Below, piece after piece: positions 30,978 through 41,974 of a stretch of DNA of 64,000 nt (positions within the stretch are counted from its first letter, which is position 1; every line of letters starts with the position of its first letter). Below the pieces are notes generated by a model. The model ran no database searches and was not told the origin of the DNA. It worked only from the letters and a program-made list of their open reading frames with translations. Source of the DNA: Moniliella sp. 'wahieum' (Eukaryota; Basidiomycota; Moniliellomycetes; Moniliellales; Moniliellaceae). The translations under genes and the position numbers were made by a program. The stretch spans positions 124,001 to 188,000 of the forward strand of contig RSEE01000042.1 in the NCBI GenBank assembly GCA_003971905.1, in the 5' to 3' direction.

Positions 30978-33900
30978 ATGGCGCCCTCGGCTACCTCCAT
31001 GCATTCTGGCCAGGTCGACGCGGTGCAGAGCGCCAAGCGCCGCCGTTTTGCAGCGCCCAGCGCCTCCCAAAACCCATCATTTGCTGACCACCTCGTCGCG
31101 CTCGACACTGGCGGTGCGTCCTCCTCCCCGGTTGCGGTCCAATCGGTGCTTGTGCTGTTCTGACCCAACCCTCGTAGCCCAGACCTGGTCTCGCCCTGAG
31201 TTATCCAATTTTGACCCCGACACAACTGCCCTAAGTACGTCGCCGACCTCCTGTGTGAGCCGCGCTGATCCCTCCTCCCCCCTGCCTCTCCACAGTCTTC
31301 CAGCAGATCGACATTGAGGAGTACACTCAGCCCTCGTCCCCGCCCAGCATCCGCATATACGGTGTAACCCAAGAGGGGCACTCGGTTCTCGTCCATGTCC
31401 ACGGCTTCCTCCCCTACTTTTACGTCCATGCCCCGCGTGGGTTCCGGCAGGAGACCTGTGCTGCCTTCCGCAACCAACTCAATGTATGTCCCCTCCTCTT
31501 CCCTACACACCCCTTTGCATTGTGCGCACTGGCTAACTTCGTTCCCAGACTACCCTCGGCTTCGCTGGCGTCGTTTCGGTCGAGCTAACGTCGAAACGGT
31601 CATTGATGGGCTACCTCGGTTCGGAGCAAGTAGCCTTTCTCAAACTCACCATGGCCGACACGCGCTGCTTGCCCAAATTACGGAGCCACTTTGAGCGCGG
31701 CGAGGTTGCTTTCCGTGACCTCTTTCCGCCGGGGACGAGGTGCTAACGTACGAGAATATTGCCTATCCACTGCGCTTCATGATCGACTGCCACATTGTTG
31801 GGATGAATTGGCTCGAGATCTCTGCGGGCCGGTACACACTTCTCCCCGATCAAGAAAAGCGTCGACTGTGCAGATCGAAGTTAGCTGTACTTTTGATGCC
31901 GTTATCTCGCATGCACCTGAAGGCGAGTGGTCTAAGATTGCGCCCTTGCGGATTATGAGCTTTGATATCGAGTGTGCCGGGCGTAAGGGAATTTTCCCCC
32001 AAGCTGAGTTGGACCCGGTAATCCAGATTGCGGCAATGGTCACTCGCCAGGGAGAGCCGACACCGTTTGTCAAGAATATTTTCACACTCAATGAGACGGC
32101 CAACATTGTTGGCTCGGATGTGCGCAGCTTTGATTCGGAGAAGGTCATGCTGGAGGAGTGGGCACGCTTTGTGCAAGAGGTGGACCCTGACATGGTCATT
32201 GGTTACAACACGTCTAACTTTGATTTCCCTTATCTTGTCGATCGGGCCAAAGCTATCAAGGCGACCCAGTTCCCTTACCTTGGTAGGGAGAGGAACACTC
32301 GCACCGAGGTCAAAACCACCCACTTTTCCTCCAAGGCTTATGGCACGAGGGACAACAAGCTGACTGAGCTCAAGGTCGCCTGCAATTGGATATGCAGGTC
32401 ATGCAACGGGACTACAAGTTGCGTTCCTACACCCTCAATTCAGTCTCCTTTGAATTTCTCGGTGAGCAAAAAGAAGATGTGCACCATTCACTCATTACGG
32501 AACTTCAAAATGGAGGACCAGAAAGCCGTCGGCGCTTGGCCATTTACTGTTTGAAAGATGCGTATCTTCCCCAGAGGCTGATGGACAAGCTCATGTGCTT
32601 CATCAACTACATTGAATGGCCCGTGTGACCGGTGTTCCGTTTAATTACCTTCTTTCTCGCGGGCAGCAGATCAAGGTTATCAGCCAGCTCTTCCGCAGGC
32701 GAATGCCTCAGGCTACATCGTGCCCAGTCTCAAGTCAGCATCAAGCGATGAGCAGTACGAGGGCGCGACGGTGCTCGAACCCAAGCAGGGCTACTATGAC
32801 CGCCCTATTGCAACACTTGATTTTGCCTCGCTGTATCCTTCTATCATGATGGCACACAATCTGTGTTATACGACTCTCCTAACCAAGTCGACGATTGAGC
32901 GGCTGCACCTCCAAGAGGGGAAGGATTATGTTGTGACACCCAACAAGAACTGTTTTGCTACTTCGAGTCTCCGCAAGGGTCTGCTCCCGACGATTTTAGA
33001 GGACCTGCTTTCAGCCCGTAAGCGGGCCAAGGCCGACCTGAAAAAGGAGACGGACCCGTTCAAGCGGGCTGTGCTGGACGGACGACAACTGGCACTCAAA
33101 GTTTCGGCCAACTCCGTATATGGCTTTACCGGGGCGACGGTGGGCAAGCTACCGTGTCTGGAGATCTCCATGTCGGTTACCGCGTATGGACGACAAATGA
33201 TTGATGCGACCAAAAAGGAGGTGGAGCAGCACTACACCATTGCTAATGGCTACGACACGATGCCGAGGTTATATATGGCGATACCGACTCGGTCATGGTC
33301 AAGTTTGGTGTGCCAGACCTTGAAACGGCGATGCGGCTGGGGGCTGAGGCGGCAGAGCGGGTGAGCCAAACGTTCATCAACCCGATTAAGCTGGAATTCG
33401 AGAAGTCTACTTCCCCTACCTTTTAATCAACAAGAAGCGGTATGCGGGGCTCTACTGGACTCGCCCTGAGAAGTACGACAAGATGGATACCAAAGGTATC
33501 GAAACGGTCCGCCGAGACAACTGTCGTTTGGTCCAGATTGTCATTGAAACTTGTCTGCGGAAGATGTTGATTGACCGGGACGTGGCAGCAGCCGAGGCCT
33601 ATGTTAAACAGGTCATTTCCGACCTGCTGCAAAACAAAATTGACCTCTCTCTGTTGATCATCTCCAAAGCATTGGCCAAAGCCGACTATGCTGCCAAGCA
33701 GGCCCATGTTGAGCTGGCTGAGCGGATGCGCAAGCGCGACCCGGGTTCTGCGCCCTCCTTGGGCGACCGTGTCCCCTACGTGATCGTTAAGGGTGCAAAA
33801 GGTGTATCCCCACTTCACCTCCATTGGCCTCTCCTAACATCCTACCTTCCTCAGGCGCGGCTGCGTACGAAAAATCGGAAGACCCGCTGTACGTCCTGGA

Positions 33901-34435
33901 GCACAGCATCCCCATCGACACACGCTACTACCTCGACAACCAGTTATCCAAGCCCCTGATGCGGATTTTCGAGCCGATCATGGGTAGTCGCTCGGGCTCC
34001 CTCTTGAGTGGGCACCACACCCGAAACGTGCAACAAGTCACATCAAGTGTCGGAGCACGATGAAGTTCGCCGTCAAGACAGCGCAGTGTCTAGGCTGCCG
34101 CACGGCGCTGCCCAAATCGGCGGGACAGTTTCCTGTCTGTCAAAATGTCTTCCCGGATCGATGAGATTTATGCGGAGCGGTTGGAGAAGCAAGCTCTGCT
34201 GGAAGTGGAGTTCGCTCGGCTGTGGACTTGCTGCCAACGCTGCCAGGGATCCGTGACCCAGACGTGATTTGTACCAACAATGACTGCCCGATCTTCTTCA
34301 ACGGTACGCCTCCTCGCCTCCGTTGTTGCGCTCGAGCTTGGAACTAACCCCCCCCCCTCCCTTAGGAAACGCGCTCAGAAGGACTGCGAAGAGGCGGCAA
34401 GCGTGATGAACCGGTTCGACCAACATGCGTGGTAA
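30978..34435 (+). CDS. POL3: DNA polymerase delta catalytic subunit
   Basis: This B-family replicative polymerase synthesises the lagging strand and proofreads in the nucleus. The N-terminus has a basic patch (AKRRRF). Exonuclease motifs are [12 protein letters not shown] (Exo I, about 31957) and [14 protein letters not shown] (Exo II, about 32195). Polymerase motif A is [15 protein letters not shown] (about 32817). Motif B is [13 protein letters not shown] (about 33100), and motif C is YGDTDS (about 33274, readable only in the neighbouring frame). The C-terminus has the CysA zinc site (QCLGCRTAL) and the CysB site ([18 protein letters not shown]), which in Pol3 ligates a 4Fe-4S cluster. Introns are 31114-31177, 31235-31295, 31484-31548, 33802-33854 and about 34304-34365. 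The gene ends RFDQHAW, TAA at 34433. Frameshifts occur near 31735, 31880, 32380, 32630, 32710, 33270, 33410, 34000 and 34370. An essential enzyme with every motif intact argues for assembly indels, not a pseudogene. Confidence 0.96.
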
Positions 34436-34717
34436 AGCCAGTAAGGCCTCATCATCCCGACTGGCTTGTGGCGGATGCGGTGAGCCCGCATTTTGTCTGC
34501 CACCGCCCTGGATCGCAAGTAAGAAGGGCTATTGTCTCTTCCCCAACTACCATTGGCCCGTGCTTTGAAGCTGTACAGTCTGCTCGTGAAGCTATACAAT
34601 CCTTTTAGTGTGAATATATAAGGAGCTTGTTCCGCAGTATTCACGAGCGTCGTGACGCATGACGGGTGTTGGTTACGATAAGCCATGCCTTCACGTTTTA
34701 ATTAACGACAATCACAA

Positions 34718-34810
34718 GCTTCAATGGGTTAGTGGTATACTACATCGTTGCCAGACAGCCCAGTGTCTGTGAGACGTCGATGTGACAGGGGTTCGATTCC
34801 CTTTGAAGCA
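34718..34810 (+). tRNA. tRNA-Gly(GCC) with about 23-nt intron
   Basis: It begins GCTTCAA-TG, with a D arm resembling other glycine tRNAs (GGTTAGTGGTATACT). Anticodon stem CATCG pairs with CGATG. The anticodon GCC lies at 34750-34752, and an intron of about 23 nt (34754-34776) follows position 37. The T arm contains GGTTCGATTCC. Between the T stem and the 3' acceptor strand one base seems to be missing (only TTTGAAGC is available for both). This could be another assembly indel or a defective copy. Confidence 0.78.
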
Positions 34811-36299
34811 TACTTTTGCAAGGTTCTTCGAAGTTGAGCCGGTACCCGTTTTTGCTCACGACTGGAACACTGGCTCGAGCTTGACGTGCAACGAGGTATT
34901 CCCATTTTGGAAACGAAAGTTGCCCTGGGCTCTCTCCGGTCATGCTCAATGCCACCCACCATGAAGCTCACGAGTAGGCTGTTACGAGATCTTGGCGGTT
35001 TCAGCCCATGTCAGTCACTATATGACCGCCTGCAGCTCAATGCGAAAACTGATTTACTTTGAGATGGTTGCCTATGAAAACAGGGTGCACTTGACATTTT
35101 TTTTGCCAATCTTCGTTCCTGCACTTCCGATCGCCAAAGCCCGCCGGCCTAGCGTCAGAGACGAGATATCCGCGGTTACAGTACAGCCACCCGCGCATTG
35201 TTGCTATGGTATCGCCCCTCCAACGTGGAGCGGTGGAACGGTGTGGCTACGGTGCCAGCGATGGTTGCCCCCAGCACCAAGCTGGGGAGAAGCCCCAGCT
35301 GACCGTGCCGTAGGCCCGGTGGTCTCCTAATTTTTTATTGTCCCAGCCTTAAGCTCTGTCAATGATATGGTGTAGTATAGAAATATTCTCCATTGCATGA
35401 CAACCAAGTCAATGAAGGGGGGCCGTTTGTCCTGACCATCATGCACATCTTGACTGTTTTAGGTGTTGAACCAAAGAGATGCTGACTACTAGGCGGCCAA
35501 AGCCGCCAAAACTGTCGGCCACGATAAGGTGTGAGTATGGGTAGCCGCAGCGAAGTCATAGCTGAAGAACCAGCGAGATGAGGCGGAGAGTGGGAGGGAG
35601 AGGGAGAAGGAGAAGGAGTATAGAACGTATCATTTGATATACCAATAAATTCTGAGAAAGCATATAGTTGTAGAGAAACGAGATGGGAGAGAGAGGAATG
35701 AAGAGAGGCGCCAAGTATGTGCAGGGAGGAAACGGTGAGAGGGGGCATCTGGTATTCTATACCCTGGGGCAGACACCTTTTCGATGTATATATTGACTGG
35801 GGACAGTCGTCAGAGTTACTAGGCCTCTATGGCATAGTGGTAGAGGGAGCACAGGTGAAGGTCTGAAGTAGTGCCCAGCCAATGTCCACAGGCCTCTCGA
35901 CACAACAGAACTCGGATTCCGGTGGCGGAAATGTATCCTACGTCAGAGCGTATTATGTCCCTTCTACGGGTGTTAACAGGCGCACATGGGACCGTGAGGT
36001 CCAGTGCTCTCCCCGCCATCGTCGGCGTGTGGTCCAAGGATAGAGGTACCTGTAAGAGTCGGGCGATACGAGTAAGAACAAGTACCAAGTGAAGCAAAGG
36101 ATGCACTGGTAGAGAAGGGAGAACAGGATCGGCGGGAAGAGCGGTGAGAAGATTTTCCTGATTCATAACTAAGAGGACAGTGACATTATCCTCATCCCCC
36201 ATGAGGGAGGGAAAAAAAGCCAGGCACAGGAAAAAGGGGAAGGAGGGGAACGGGGACAAGGCAGAGACAAAAAGGGAGAAACCAGGAGGCCGGAATCAA
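34811..36299. other. Gene-poor flank of the retrotransposon remnant
   Basis: I see no recognisable protein gene here. Minus-strand open frames of 129 codons (35359-35748) and 146 codons (35819-36259) lack domains. A perfect Pol III A-box-like sequence (TGGCATAGTGG) lies at 35830-35840 without a convincing tRNA fold around it. A purine-rich GAGGGA/GAAGGA run lies at 35583-35620. Confidence 0.45.
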
Positions 36300-37510
36300 G
36301 TTGGGGGGGAAGAAGGGGGGGAGTTCGGGCGCGGGGGGGGGGGGCGAGCCAGGGAGCGGCGCATGGCGCGCAAGCGGGCTGCGGTGATAGGCTTCTCAGG
36401 TGGGCGGAGTGGAAGCGAACCACGACGGGGTACGTGGGGAACAAGCGGCCGGCCGGTAACCATTCCTGCTCCGCGTGTGGGCGGTCTCGGTAACGGACGA
36501 AGAACTGCAATGGCCCCCGCGCCCTGCTCGGCGGGCGTCAAGAATGTGTTCCACTTCCAGCGCCACCCGAACGGGGTCCTAACCGTAGCGGCCTGTCGCG
36601 GCGGGGGAGTAATCAAGGCCGGGCACGGCACCCTCTTGGCAGGCCTGCAGACGGGAGACGTGGAAAACATCGTGGATATGGTAGAAGGGGGGAGGCGCAA
36701 CTTGTAGGTTGCCGGTCCTACCGCTCGGTCCACTGGGAAGGACCCAAAAAGCGGTGGTCCAGCGCACCAGAGGGGCGCGAGCCACCCAAAAACGGTCTCG
36801 GCGCACAAGCACGGCAGTTCCCGGCTCATAGGTGGGGCCCTTCAAGCGGTGCCGGTCGGCCAGGCATTCGTAACGGGCCTGGGCAGCGCGAAGCGATTCG
36901 CTCGCAGTCTCCCCGGGATCTTGGAGAGAGCGAACGAAATCCTCGGCCCGTGGGACCAAAGAGCCGACCGCGTGTATCTCCCCGCGGTTCCCTGCCGTGA
37001 TCCAGGTAGAAGGGGGAGAAGCCGGTACCAGAGTGCGTGGGAATTGTAAGCCAATTGAGCCACGGGCCGGAGAAGATGAGACCAATTGTCCTGGTCGTGG
37101 TAGAGGTAGCAACGCAGGTACTGTTCCAGGATCTGGTTGACCCGCTCCGTCTCATCGTTGCTCTGGGGATGGTAGGCGGAGCTGAGGCTAGACCGTATAC
37201 GCCCATCTGTTGGCACCACACTGCTAGAAACGGCTGGTGAAAGTAGGCCCGCGATCGCTGACGATGTCGACCCGCAGCCCGTGGTAGCTGACGAGAGAAG
37301 CGAATGAATTGGCCCGCCAACACCTCGGCGTCGTCCGACGTATGAGCGAGGATGAACACGGCAGCGTTGGTGAAGCGGTCGACCACCACGAGGATGACGT
37401 CGTAGTCACCGGAGCGCAGCAGCTGGGTGATGTGGTCCATGGACAGGTGGGACCATGGGGCGCACGGGACCAGGAGGGGCTGCAAAATGAGGACGGTACT
37501 AACACTCTCA
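36300..37510 (-). mobile_element. Truncated Ty3/Gypsy chromovirus: integrase core plus chromodomain
   Basis: This is the 3' end of a pol gene from an LTR retrotransposon. Reading on the minus strand, an integrase core begins near 37470: APWSHLSMDHI with the first Asp, then VVDRFTNAAVFI. SDRGPTF gives the second Asp near 37250. AYHPQSNDETERVNQILE carries the Glu near 37150. The GPY/F-like linker DVFHVSRLQ lies near 36660. A chromodomain follows (QFFVRYRDRPHAEQEWLP, 36390-36520) with an aromatic residue and a Trp as expected. No reverse transcriptase, RNase H, protease or gag is present; homology stops abruptly near 37510. Several frameshifts split the frame, so it is a non-autonomous relic whatever their origin. 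Chromodomain elements usually target heterochromatin. Confidence 0.85.
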
Positions 37511-39576
37511 ACCAGAAAAGGACTGGCGACCAGCCCTACTACAGGCGGGAAGGGTATCCCAGGGCGTCCCACCTCGAGGATCGCGCCCCATGACGACAGT
37601 AGATTGTTATCGCACAAGTTCTCCAAATTTACAGGAGAAAGGATCCGTGTGGTACCCAGGTTAGGAGAGTACATCGAATCCAAGTGTGGAAGGATGGAAA
37701 AGTCAGACCTCTCGCCGTGTAGTATACGTGGAAAACACGATGTAATACCCCGGAGGCACAATACGTGCGACGCGGGCAGAATGTCCTTTGCAACAGTGTA
37801 AAAGTATAGATGTGGTCCGATGTAGGAGGTCCACCACCTTCCACGTGTATTTCCTTGCGCTTGGCCCATGCCTGCTTCCCTCTCGGTAGGTTTGATGATT
37901 GCAGCCTCTATATAGATTCTACTCACTCAGGTCCTTCAGCGTCTCAGCCCTCTTTGCTGCATGGAGAGGATGCATTGCTTACTATGTATCAATTGGGTAC
38001 ACGGAGTCTCAGTACCATGTGTCAGAACTCAGACGATGAGGAGAGAGGAATAAGTATTCCTGTTAATTAATGATTACTGAATCGGGGGGATGTGGTCGAT
38101 GTGCTTTTCTGATGCATGATGTTCGTAAGAAGAGCAAGCGCGAGGAGGCAGCTATACGAAAATTGTGAGGGTGGATCGAGAGGGCAGTAGGATTCGGGCT
38201 GACTATAGGGGTCACGCGTGGGTCATGGGGAGGAAGGAGAGGAGGGGTATCCACTCCCAGTGTACTTACATCCAACAACCAGCCGGGTGGAAAAAGAGAC
38301 TGGCATGGCTACACTAGTATACATGAAAAAGCAGAGCCCGGGGGGTTACTCTAAAACCGGCATCGGGGCACACCGAACGGGGTTACCGGTCACCGCAGTA
38401 AGCTTTTCTCATCTACATCAACGGAGACACCGATGTAAATGTAAAAGTTGGTAGTTGCGAAGAGCCAAGGACAAACCACACGAGCGCACTCTGAGTAACA
38501 GAGAGTAGTAGTAAGTAGCCTTGCAAATCTATCGGATGCATGCAAGGCATGGGTCGTATGGCAACGTATGCTGGGTTTCGCTAGCTATTCAGATATGAGA
38601 TACCAACAGACCTTAGGGGGGACGGACCTCTCCTGTCACGACGGTCTATTGTTAGCGATGCTGGCGATGGGGAAAAAAAAGGGGGATGGTATTCCAGGGA
38701 GCTAAGCAGAGCTATACCTATGGGCCATGATAGGCTGGGACCGGAAGCCAGTGGAAGCTCGTGGAATTAAGGTCGGATGGACTGCCCCGATATGACTGTG
38801 GTGTATCGGCCCACGTGTCACTAAAGGCCGATGGGCTCTATTAGACCTCTGATGGTGGTCAACGCCTCCTTCTTCATCTCACGATCATCATCGAGACATT
38901 GTTTTTCCACCTCTTTTTCCGCATTCTTCTATCGATCTCTTTCTTCACTCTGCTCCAGTGGTGGCTATGAATATTGAACTACTGAGTTACTGAGAGCAGG
39001 TGTGGCCTGCACACTATACGCCTACACTCCCATTCGAATTAACGTCGTCTCGTCTCCTGCTTGTCCCCCATCAGGTGAGTGGAAAAGCTTGGGAACTTGG
39101 AGCTTTTAGTGTGACATGTGAGCATGTGAAAAATCTGAGAGAGGCTTTAAGCTTTATGTAGCCACGGATCAGTCACGGTGAGCGGCTGTGCTCAGCTATC
39201 GTAACATTAACACAACATTTATAACGTTTATCCTATTGCAATCGCAAATGGCATGCGTGGAAGACGGGCGAATGTGTGTGGTGATCAATGGAAGTGGATG
39301 AACTATGCGATCGATGAGGCGGCGGCGCTGAAGCCAGCTACGTGTGCTAGGGCGGAGTAATAATTTTGATCCGGCGAATGTGTGAGCAAGAACAGTGCGA
39401 GAGAACGGAGTGTGTTGGGTCTGTGAAAACGGAGTGTTGGGTGGTTGAACTGATTGTACGTATGTCGTGGCAGCCAAGTCGTGTTTGGGGGGAGGGGTCA
39501 AACAGTTCGATGCTCGTGCGCTCTGTCCCGTTCTTGGTCATCAGTCCCCACGGAGAAAGTGAAGCTACTGAGTACT

Positions 39577-39597
39577 GAAGCTTGAAGCATGAAGCAG
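39577..39597. repeat. 7-bp tandem repeat, GAAGCTT family
   Basis: GAAGCTT, GAAGCAT and GAAGCAG lie in exact 7-bp register, directly after GAGTACT. Confidence 0.75.
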
Positions 39598-39800
39598 GAG
39601 GCTAGCCTGGAAAGCGAAACGGTAAAACCCGTACCCGGTAAAACCGTGAAAATGCACCACAAAAGTATACTATAACCGCGGTTCCCGGTTACTAGGTACC
39701 CTACGGCCTATATACTACTTGACCAGAAGCTTAAAGCTAAGCATAGCCTTGTTAAGACGCCAGTCACAACATCACTGGCTCCTCAAGCATCACTTGCACC

Positions 39801-39860
39801 ACTAGTCACTAGCATAGCCACACTAGTCACTAGTCACTCTAGTCACTCTAGTCACTAGTC
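39801..39860. repeat. ACTAGTC tandem repeat, longest array of this family
   Basis: ACTAGTC units (palindromic ACTAGT plus C) repeat with period 7. They are interrupted by two 9-bp variants ACTCTAGTC. Copies continue degenerately into 39875. Confidence 0.85.
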
Positions 39861-39943
39861 ACTGTGGTCACTTCAATCATTTTAATCGTTAGTACTTGGT
39901 GAAGTATAATTGATCCTATAACTAGTGACACAGGTGACATGTG

Positions 39944-39980
39944 ACAGTTACTAGTCACTATTAGTCACTAGTCACTGTGG
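39944..39980. repeat. ACTAGTCA repeat, second block
   Basis: TTACTAGTCACTATTAGTCA followed by another CTAGTCA repeats the family of 39801-39860. GGTGACATGTGACA lies just upstream (39932-39946), so ACTAGT and ACATGT families are adjacent. Confidence 0.75.
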
Positions 39981-40043
39981 CTGACTTATATCCCGGCGTG
40001 AAGCGTAAAGCATGAGTACGTGAGTGCCTGAGAAGCAGATCCG

Positions 40044-40091
40044 GTCACATGTCACATGTCAATGTCACATATCACATGTCGCATGCTGCAT
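40044..40091. repeat. GTCACAT heptad array (ACATGT core)
   Basis: GTCACAT, GTCACAT, a spacer, GTCACAT, ATCACAT, GTCGCAT and GCTGCAT tile with period 7. The palindrome ACATGT recurs at each junction. Confidence 0.85.
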
Positions 40092-40141
40092 ATGTAAGGT
40101 GCATGAGGCCTTAGGATCTGAGAGATGTCGATGATTGGGGC

Positions 40142-40162
40142 CATGTAGCATGTTGCATGTGA
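40142..40162. repeat. CATGTAG/CATGTTG/CATGTGA heptads
   Basis: Three in-register heptads differ only in the last bases. They lie about 50 bp after the GTCACAT array. Confidence 0.7.
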
Positions 40163-40283
40163 TAGCGGCGGGGGAAGCTACGGCCTGCTACGACAGGGCG
40201 CAGCGGCTTGGGGATATAGAAAAAGCAAAAGAAAGCGTATATAATTTGCGCACCGTCCACTGTTAGTATATATCGATTGCGAA

Positions 40284-40304
40284 TTATCGATTATCGATTA
40301 TCGC
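40284..40304. repeat. TTATCGA heptad array (ATCGAT core)
   Basis: TTATCGA, TTATCGA and TTATCGC lie in exact register. The palindromic core ATCGAT recurs every 7 bp. A related array lies at 41403. Confidence 0.8.
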
Positions 40305-41190
40305 GATTGCCGTCATGCATGCCATCTGTCATTCTATCATGGATCATGCCAGTTTCTAGCCGATTATGTCATGATGGGAAGAGTCCCTGGTGTCCCAATT
40401 GGTGCCAATGCTTCAATCTCTTATTCAAGTATCTGAAATGCTCTCCTGCCCCAGCGAGCTGCCTACTAGTATCCCAATGCGTTGCAGTCTCGGTGGAAGC
40501 ATACATATGAAGAGTAAGGCGCTATATAGTAACTATAATTCTAGGTCCACACTGAGCGCGGTGAGGCCTGGGGCCGGTGAGACTCTTAGCTTCAGCGTTC
40601 GGCAGGCACCCAGCACGCTCGGTCTAATCTGAGGAGGGAGAACGAGAGACGTTTATTGGCGCATCAGCCGTCAGCGCGTCAGCGCATCTGTTGTATTAGC
40701 ACCCTCTCAGCACCACAAGGTCGTCTGAGTTCTGAGAGGCTCACAGGCATGAGACCATTTTGGTGGTTGGTGTCACATCGATGCCTTCACATGTCAATAC
40801 CATGTCAACTGTGAGTCAAGCATTCTGGTTCTAGCAGGTGCTAGCCCCTCTCCGTGCTTCTCACCCTCTCGTAATCGTCAATGATCGATTATCCCTCCAC
40901 ACATGGGGCATCATCATCTGCGGCTTTGTGGGTCCACATGTGACAGTGATGTGACATTACATGTGGCCATTTCATCGATTTCATCGATATCATCGTATTT
41001 CCCAAACAACACACCCTACCGCACCCTACCGTACCCCTCAGGAGGCTTTTGGTTTTGTGTGCAACCCGAAGCCAAAAAGCCGGCCTCTGTTGCCAACCAA
41101 TACCCAACGGCTGATCGGCGCGGTACGTGCGTTACGCCGGATGCGTTACTTGTTCCTAGTTTTATTATTAGTTCCTAGCTTTACTCCGCA

Positions 41191-41220
<30 letters not shown>
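41191..41220. repeat. GGTAACC heptad array (ACCGGT core)
   Basis: There are 4.3 perfect copies of GGTAACC. Each junction creates the palindrome ACCGGT. Two-copy relatives occur at 49312. Confidence 0.9.
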
Positions 41221-41221
<1 letters not shown>

Positions 41222-41228
41222 CTGAAGA

Positions 41229-41256
41229 GAAGCTAGAAGGCTTGAAGCTTGAGGCG
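41229..41256. repeat. AAGCTTG-family heptads
   Basis: AGAAGCT, AGAAGGC, TTGAAGC and TTGAGGC repeat with period 7, beginning 9 bp after the GGTAACC array. Confidence 0.7.
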
Positions 41257-41304
41257 CTCACCGAGGCTCCAAGCACTACGAGGACTGACAGTACTGACAG
41301 TACT

Positions 41305-41346
41305 GACATGTGACATGTTGTGTGACGCATGTGACGTGTGTGACTA
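41305..41346. repeat. TGACATG heptads (ACATGT core)
   Basis: TGACATG, TGACATG, TTGTGTG, ACGCATG, TGACGTG and TGTGACT form six heptads. Two 9-bp copies of ACTGACAGT precede them (41284-41301). Confidence 0.75.
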
Positions 41347-41402
41347 GTGCCATCCTCCCTTCTCCAGACATCCCGCCACTCTGTCGAGAGAACTGTGCGG
41401 TA

Positions 41403-41437
41403 TAATCGTAATCAATAATCGATAATCGATAATCCCA
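41403..41437. repeat. AATCGAT heptad array
   Basis: Five consecutive heptads are in register: TAATCGT, AATCAAT, AATCGAT, AATCGAT, AATCCCA. The core is the palindrome ATCGAT, as at 40284. Confidence 0.8.
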
Positions 41438-41974
41438 TCTCACAGATCCCAGGCAGCCTTTCTGTTTCTGCTGTGCCTCTCCACTTCTTTGTCCCGCAGT
41501 AGGGGCTAGTTCGCCGGGGTCTTCGCTCGAGCCCAGTATCCCACAGAACGGGACTCAATATCGGACCTGTGCGACTACTGCATCCGGGGTGAAAAAGGCA
41601 ATCGACTTTTGCCAAGTATTTTGAAGCGACACTGCGCCCCGATCTCTCGCACTGGGACCATCAATGATATATCGTAACTCTGCGCTCTTACAGATCCACA
41701 TTCTCACAGTAATACTCAGTTCAGACTCAGATTCAAGACCCAACAGAACTCAGACCGCAGACTGAGACCCGCACTTTCTGCGCTTTAGGGGAGCCTCATC
41801 CGGCTAGCTGGTAGTACTCTCCACTTCTTTCGTTGGTTCTGTACCATCGCTACTGCTGTCGCTGCCGAACGTCAGTTGGGTCCCTCTCGTTGTGCGTGTT
41901 GCCGTATACGCCGTTCCGTGCCTTCGTCGCTCTCTACGTTTTGATCTGCTCTTCGCAATATTCTCTCTTTCACC

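Larger units (their letters stand above)
37511..41974. other. Gene desert with dense short-palindrome repeats
   Basis: There is no recognisable protein or RNA gene for about 4.4 kb. The base composition looks visibly more AT-rich than the rest of the window and stop codons are frequent in all frames. The stretch 39.5-41.45 kb holds ten separate 7-bp-period arrays of six families (annotated individually). Together with the chromovirus relic next to it, this is a candidate heterochromatic or centromere-like block; that is inference from context only. Confidence 0.5.

Noticed and set aside
39577-41437. CRISPR-like array
   Set aside because: The repeats are only 7 bp, directly contiguous and of several families. 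There are no regular spacers, and the genome is eukaryotic.
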